NCBI GenBank assembly: GCA_023421135.1
Contig: JAEZUG010000002.1
Location: 1-48,129 of the forward strand
DNA: 48,129 nucleotides
DNA from: Candidatus Cloacimonadota bacterium
GTDB lineage: Bacteria; Cloacimonadota; Cloacimonadia; Cloacimonadales; Cloacimonadaceae
Direction: 5' to 3'
A program made the position numbers and the translations under genes. Below, piece after piece: positions 43,579 to 48,129 of the stretch. The notes beneath the pieces were generated by a model. That model had not been told where the DNA came from, did no database searches, and worked only from the letters and a program-made list of their open reading frames with translations. The stretch's first letter is position 1. Each line of letters begins with the position of its first letter.

Positions 43579-46080
43579 ATGAAAGAAGGTTTTGTTCCCA
43601 AAAACGACCGACGATCGATATTCTTTGCCGACAGAGCAGAAGAAAGCCTGTCCAGTATAAAGTCTCTATTCCTGAATCACCTGGAGTTTTCCCTGGTCAA
43701 AGATGTGACCACGGTGCAAGCCTGGGATATCTATTATGCCCTGGCCATCTCCTTGCGCAGCAAGCTGATCGAACGCTGGCTGCGAACCCAGCACGAATAC
43801 CGTAAACGCAATGTGAAAAAGGTGCACTTCCTTTCCATGGAGTTCCTGATGGGCCGGCTCCTGGGCAATACGCTGATCAACCTGGGGATGTACGACAAGA
43901 GTTATGACATGCTCAAGGAACTGGGCTACGGCCTAGAAGACATCACCGAGCTGGAGCCCGACATGGGCTTGGGCAATGGTGGCTTGGGGCGTCTGGCAGC
44001 CTGCTTCCTGGATTCCCTGGCAACTCTGGAATACCCCGCCTACGGCTATGGTATCCGCTATGAGTTTGGCATCTTCAAGCAGGAGATTGTCAATGGCTAC
44101 CAGGTGGAAGAGCCGGATCACTGGCTGCAAAATGGCTGTCCCTGGGAGATTCAACGGCCAGACATCAAATATCGGGTGCGCTTTGGTGGCAAAGTGACCA
44201 CCGAAAGCCTTCCCGATGGCACCTACAAGCACAACTGGATTGAGACACAAGACGTTATGGCTGTGGCCTGGGACGTTCCTATCCCCGGCTACAAGGTGGA
44301 TACGGTCAACAACCTCCGGCTCTGGCAATCCATTCCCACCGATGAGTTTGATTTTGACTACTTCAATAGCGGCGACTATGTGAAGGCCGTGGAACAGAAG
44401 AACCTCTCCGAAAACATCTCCAAAGTGCTCTATCCCAACGATAACATCGCTCTGGGCAAGATCCTGCGGCTCAAGCAGGAATATTTCTTTGTCTCTGCCA
44501 CGCTGCAGGATATCGTGAAAAACTGGACTTCCGATGAGGATAGCTTCGCTTGCTTTGCAGACAAAGTGGCAGTGCAGCTCAACGATACCCATCCCGCCAT
44601 CGCCATTCCGGAGCTGCTCCGCATCCTGATAGACGAGCATCAGATGAGCTTTGAAAAGGCCTGGAGCATCGCCAAAAAGGTCTTTAGCTACACAAATCAT
44701 ACCATCTTGCCGGAAGCCCTGGAAAAGTGGTCTGTTGCCCTGATGCAAGAGCTGCTGCCCCGTCACCTGATGCTGATCTTCCAGATCAACAACCAGGTTT
44801 TGGGCGAAGTGAACAAGAAATACCCCGGAGATTTTGCCAAGCTGCGCAGCATGAGCGTGATCGAAGAATCCCAGGAAAAGTTTGTCCGCATGGCACAGCT
44901 CTCCATCCATGGCAGCCACACGGTCAATGGCGTGGCAGCCCTGCACACCCGGATCCTCAAAGAAAAGATCTTTCCGGATTTTGTGGAGCTATACCCAGAT
45001 AAGTTTCAATCCAAGACCAACGGCATCACCCAAAGGCTCTGGCTCAAGACCTGCAATCCCCACCTGGCAGGCCTGATCACCGAGCACATCGGCGAAAGCT
45101 GGGTGAGCGAGCTCTCTGCCATCCGCGGGATAGAGCAGTATATCGATGATCCGGACTTCCTTTCCAGCTTCATGGAAGTGAAAAAGATCAATAAAGACAA
45201 GCTCGCCAAACACATCTTCCGCAGCACCGGAGTGCGAGTGAGCAGCGATATGCTCTTCGACGTGCAGATCAAGCGTTTACACGAATATAAACGCCAGCTT
45301 CTGAATGTCCTGGGCACCATTGCCCGCTACTGGCAGATCAAGGACAACCCCGAGGCGGACTATGTGCCCCGCTTGGTGATCTTTGCCGGTAAAGCCGCTC
45401 CGGGCTATTTCCTGGCCAAACGCATCATCAAGCTGATCAACAACCTCGGCGAAGTGATCAACAAGGATCCGGAAGTGCGCGACCGCCTGAAGGTGATCTT
45501 CCTGCCCAATTACAACGTTTCTCTGGCCGAAAAGATCATCCCTGCAGCAGATATCTCCGAACAGATCTCCACCGCCGGCTATGAAGCCTCCGGCACGGGA
45601 AACATGAAGTTTGCCCTCAATGGCGCTCTCACTCTGGGCACTTTGGATGGCGCAAACGTCGAGATGGCCGAAGAGATTGGCGAGGAAAACATGTTTATCT
45701 TTGGCCTGAGAGCCGAGGAAGTGGTGAGCCTGAAGGAAAAAGGCTACAATCCCTGGAGCTACTATCAGAAGGATCCCGTGCTCAAGCGCGTGATCGATTC
45801 CCTGCAGGACGATAGCTTCTGCAAGGACGAGCCTTCGATCTTTGAGCCCATCGTGCAAGCTCTTTTGGAACAAGGTGATACCTACTTGCATCTGGCAGAT
45901 TTTCGCAGCTTCATCGAAGCCTCTGCCCGCATCGACGAGCTCTATCTCCAGCCCCGGGAATGGGCCAAAAAAGCCCTGATCAACGTGGCTCGCATCGGCA
46001 AATTCTCCAGCGACCGCACCATCAAAGAATATGCCAGCGAGATCTGGAAGATAGAGCCAGCCCCTCTGAAACTGCACTGA
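43579..46080 (+). CDS. glgP: Glycogen/maltodextrin phosphorylase
   Basis: The 833-residue GT35 enzyme is full length. The pyridoxal-phosphate lysine is Lys677 in EASGTGNMKFALNGAL. MEFLMGRLLGNTLINLG and QLNDTHPAIAIPELLRIL are family motifs. It phosphorolyses alpha-1,4-glucans to glucose-1-phosphate. GAGG precedes the ATG, and a TTGACA 78 bases upstream (43501-43506) lacks a clear -10. Its placement after two glycosyltransferases suggests a glycan metabolism block. Confidence 0.94.
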   Translation: MKEGFVPKNDRRSIFFADRAEESLSSIKSLFLNHLEFSLVKDVTTVQAWDIYYALAISLRSKLIERWLRTQHEYRKRNVKKVHFLSMEFLMGRLLGNTLINLGMYDKSYDMLKELGYGLEDITELEPDMGLGNGGLGRLAACFLDSLATLEYPAYGYGIRYEFGIFKQEIVNGYQVEEPDHWLQNGCPWEIQRPDIKYRVRFGGKVTTESLPDGTYKHNWIETQDVMAVAWDVPIPGYKVDTVNNLRLWQSIPTDEFDFDYFNSGDYVKAVEQKNLSENISKVLYPNDNIALGKILRLKQEYFFVSATLQDIVKNWTSDEDSFACFADKVAVQLNDTHPAIAIPELLRILIDEHQMSFEKAWSIAKKVFSYTNHTILPEALEKWSVALMQELLPRHLMLIFQINNQVLGEVNKKYPGDFAKLRSMSVIEESQEKFVRMAQLSIHGSHTVNGVAALHTRILKEKIFPDFVELYPDKFQSKTNGITQRLWLKTCNPHLAGLITEHIGESWVSELSAIRGIEQYIDDPDFLSSFMEVKKINKDKLAKHIFRSTGVRVSSDMLFDVQIKRLHEYKRQLLNVLGTIARYWQIKDNPEADYVPRLVIFAGKAAPGYFLAKRIIKLINNLGEVINKDPEVRDRLKVIFLPNYNVSLAEKIIPAADISEQISTAGYEASGTGNMKFALNGALTLGTLDGANVEMAEEIGEENMFIFGLRAEEVVSLKEKGYNPWSYYQKDPVLKRVIDSLQDDSFCKDEPSIFEPIVQALLEQGDTYLHLADFRSFIEASARIDELYLQPREWAKKALINVARIGKFSSDRTIKEYASEIWKIEPAPLKLH

Positions 46081-46081
46081 T

Positions 46082-47707
46082 ATGCTGCGCACTTGGCTGT
46101 TGGCAAGCTTCTTGCTGCTGATAGTAGCAGCCCCGGCAGCAGTGGTGATCAACGAAGTGCTCTACGATCCCGAGGGGGAAGACACCGGCAAGGAATGGAT
46201 CGAGCTCTACAACAACGGAGAGAACTCCGTGAACCTGCAGGGAGCCACTTTGGAGACAGGCGGCAGCAGCTTCACAGGTGTCTTTACCCTGCCCTATTTT
46301 ATTCTCAGACCGGGACGCTACCTGCTGATCGGCGGTGCCCAGGTGCCCGAAGCCACTTTCCAGGCAAATCTGGCTCTGCAAAACGGGGGCTCCGAGACAG
46401 ATGGCATCCGCTACGTCGCTCCGGATGGCCTTTATACAGACACCGTGCTCTATGACAGCCTCAATACCAATGGACTGCCGGACGACACCGGCTTGCCGGG
46501 CAGTTCCTTTGCGCCGGACGTCCCTGCGGGATACTCTCTGGCGCGCCAGGTCAATGGCCTCGATACTGATGCCAGTGGGGCGGATTTCCTGCCCTGTGCG
46601 ATGCCCAGCCCCGGCTTGCCCAATCCTGTCCCCTGCGACTATGCCATAGCCCGGGCAGAAGTGTTGCCCTACTCTCAGTTTTCACCCAGAGTGGAAGTTC
46701 TGGTGCAAAACCTCTCCGGCTTCAGTCCCGTTCATCCCGCAGAACTACTCTTCTATTACGATGATCTGCTTCAGGATAGCCGGGAGATTGCTCCTCTGGC
46801 TCCGGGTGACTCACTGCTCTGCACTTTCGAATTCAGTTATTCTTCCCTGGAGGATCATGAGCTGGAATTTGTCTTGGAGCTTCCGGGGGATCCCAACCCG
46901 GAGAACAACCGGAAGACACTTGATTTATGGGGTCTGGCCACCTATGTGCTTCTATCTGAGCTGATGTATTATCCCCAAGCCGGAAAACCTGAATGGGTGG
47001 AGCTGGAGCTGGATGGTCCCACTCCCAGAGCCGGAACTTACCGTTTGGAGGATGCTTCCGGAAACTCCTGCGAATTCTCTGTACCCAACGGCAGGGGATT
47101 CTATGTTCTGGTGAGTGATAGCACAGGCTTTGTGAATGCTCATCCTGATTGCCCTTCCAGCAGAATTATCCGCACCAATATACCCAGCCTCAACAACGAT
47201 GGAGATTGTCTCCGTCTCTATCAATGCCTCCAGGATAGCCTGAATCTGATAGATTCCATCTCATATAGTGTCGGTTCCACCGTGCAGGGCTACTCCCTGG
47301 AAAAGGTGGAGGAGTCCGATTACTGGCGTCAGTCCATCTCTGAAACGGGTTCCAGCCCGGGAAGGGAGAATCAGGCAGCTCAGCCTCCGCCTCCCGAGAT
47401 CTCTGGACGCCTGGCCATTCTGGGCAGTCCATTCGATGCCCGGGCGGGCGAAGAGCTTCAGATAGTTTACGATCTGCCCGGAGATAACCATACTGCCAAT
47501 TGCTATGTCTTCGATCAAGCCGGCAGACGCAAGCGCGTTCTGGCCTCCGGTGCAGCGATAGCTTCCCAGGGCTATCTGCTTTGGGACGGCAGGGATCAGC
47601 AGGGACGCTACCTGCCTCCCGGGCTCTATTTCATTCTCTGGGAATCCCGTAGCTCCTCCGGCAAAATCTACCGCCGACAGACCACAGCGATCCTCTCCGG
47701 TCATTGA
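46082..47707 (+). CDS. Secreted lamin-tail-domain protein with C-terminal FlgD-like/sorting domain
   Basis: A 541-residue protein starting 1 base after the glgP stop (no ribosome site of its own, so likely coupled). Signal peptide 1-19. Residues 20-140 form a lamin-tail domain (VVINEVLYDPEGEDTGKEWIELYNN). A CARDB-like beta domain follows at about 185-280. A second lamin-tail-like domain starts at about 290 (LLSELMYYPQAGKPEWVELEL). The final 85 residues are a FlgD-Ig-like domain of the kind that terminates exported proteins in this lineage (LLWDGRDQQGRYLPPGLYFILW). It is probably surface-exposed or secreted. Confidence 0.8.
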   Translation: MLRTWLLASFLLLIVAAPAAVVINEVLYDPEGEDTGKEWIELYNNGENSVNLQGATLETGGSSFTGVFTLPYFILRPGRYLLIGGAQVPEATFQANLALQNGGSETDGIRYVAPDGLYTDTVLYDSLNTNGLPDDTGLPGSSFAPDVPAGYSLARQVNGLDTDASGADFLPCAMPSPGLPNPVPCDYAIARAEVLPYSQFSPRVEVLVQNLSGFSPVHPAELLFYYDDLLQDSREIAPLAPGDSLLCTFEFSYSSLEDHELEFVLELPGDPNPENNRKTLDLWGLATYVLLSELMYYPQAGKPEWVELELDGPTPRAGTYRLEDASGNSCEFSVPNGRGFYVLVSDSTGFVNAHPDCPSSRIIRTNIPSLNNDGDCLRLYQCLQDSLNLIDSISYSVGSTVQGYSLEKVEESDYWRQSISETGSSPGRENQAAQPPPPEISGRLAILGSPFDARAGEELQIVYDLPGDNHTANCYVFDQAGRRKRVLASGAAIASQGYLLWDGRDQQGRYLPPGLYFILWESRSSSGKIYRRQTTAILSGH

Positions 47708-47809
47708 TATCTTACCACAGAGGGTGTAGTGGCGAACTCCGATTCGCCATAGAGCATTTTTTCACAAGGAGTAAAGTTTTTTAACCACAGAGGACACATT
47801 ATAATATGG

Positions 47810-48109
47810 ATTCCTGCCTTCGAGACTGTGTGAAAACACTTTTATCAGCCCGGAGGGCGTTGATTATAGCCCAGGACGCAGTCCTGGGTTTTTCGGGTTG
47901 CTCAATCGTAGGAACATATTAGCTCCCGCCCATACCTTTGAGCGTGAGCGCTCAAAGGTATGGGCGGGAGCTTTTTACGAAGATGTTTGTCTTTGCCGGG
48001 TCCCCAGGACTGCGTCCTGGGCTATATTCAGCGTCCTCCACTTCGTTCCGGACTTCCTGGCTACCGCGGGACATTCTGATCCTTTTCACACTGTCTCCTT
48101 CGCAGGAAT
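47810..48109. repeat. Nested three-layer inverted-repeat element (about 300 bp)
   Basis: Outermost arms 47810-47836 and 48083-48109 match at 22 of 27 in inverted order. Middle arms 47865-47888 and 48003-48026 are perfect 24-bp inverted copies, each also containing CCCAGGAC/GTCCTGGG. The centre is a perfect 24-bp stem (47921-47944 with 47949-47972, loop TGAG). No open frame lies inside. The layout resembles a MITE-like element. Confidence 0.85.
47921..47977 (+). terminator. Very long hairpin followed by T-run
   Basis: The 24-bp perfect stem with 4-nt loop is followed by five T (including the last stem base, 47972-47976). It may act as a terminator for the 46082 gene or belong to the nested repeat; both are possible. 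Confidence 0.5.
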
Positions 48110-48129
48110 GACGGAGGAAAGCAGAGGCG

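Larger units (their letters stand above)
47708..48129. other. 3'-terminal non-coding region with nested inverted repeats
   Basis: About 420 bases without a gene. It begins with an accacagagg-type dispersed repeat (47713-47800) and continues into the nested inverted-repeat element at 47810-48109. Confidence 0.6.

Noticed and set aside
43933..44946. A 337-residue minus-strand frame inside glgP
   Set aside because: It lies opposite the conserved glycogen phosphorylase and has no features of its own.
24..48000. tRNA, rRNA or a parS site
   Set aside because: I looked for cloverleaf arms, rRNA-like stretches and the parS consensus near parAB and saw none that I could support.

Overview
The window is bacterial chromosome with roughly balanced base composition and dense coding. 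It holds many secreted multi-domain proteins (choice-of-anchor J and D, FN3, lamin-tail/FlgD-like), rsmG-parA-parB, a type-2 EIIA-tailed antiporter, and gaps stuffed with short dispersed repeats. This combination best fits the FCB side of the tree, probably Candidatus Cloacimonadota. That is inferred from gene style: there is no rRNA or other taxonomic marker, and I saw no tRNA gene.

Layout. 1-4843 (-) is a giant secreted surface protein, partial at the window edge. 5066-6739 (-) is an NlpC/P60-CapA fusion. 7374-9596 is a Cu(I) P-type ATPase. 9597-27614 is an accessory region: two AAA+/DUF4143 ATPases, an FGE-like membrane protein carrying two in-frame palindromic repeats, an AbiE toxin-antitoxin pair, an NTF2/CBM-like exported protein, RhuM, a type III restriction-modification pair with a small HTH gene, and a two-gene HD phosphohydrolase operon. 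Repeats and gene remnants lie between them. 27760-33638 holds a DUF3795 protein, a lipoprotein, a protein with twelve DxxGxDxY repeats, then rsmG-parA-parB. 33852-38802 is a BtpA / PhnE-like permease / pyrimidine-nucleoside phosphorylase / antiporter-EIIA cluster whose leader contains a strong terminator. 39127-40754 holds two poorly known genes. 41082-47707 holds two GT4 glycosyltransferases, glycogen phosphorylase and a lamin-tail surface protein. The window ends in a nested inverted-repeat element.

How genes may work together. rsmG-parA-parB is housekeeping (rRNA methylation, chromosome partition). BtpA, the permease and the phosphorylase look like a nucleoside or related-compound uptake and salvage unit. 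The glycosyltransferases and phosphorylase act on glycans and glycogen. RhuM, AbiE, Mod/Res and the HD operon form a probable defence island.

Most interesting signal. Both DUF4143 ATPase genes are preceded by a spacerless array of 33- or 34-bp tandem repeats. The two repeat sequences are unrelated, yet in each array the gene-proximal, most diverged unit contains the TTGACA -35 box of the ATPase gene. This suggests that each ATPase has its own cognate repeat array. A second strong signal is a 28-bp palindromic repeat, tandem in the copA-ATPase gap and also inserted twice in frame within the downstream FGE-like gene.
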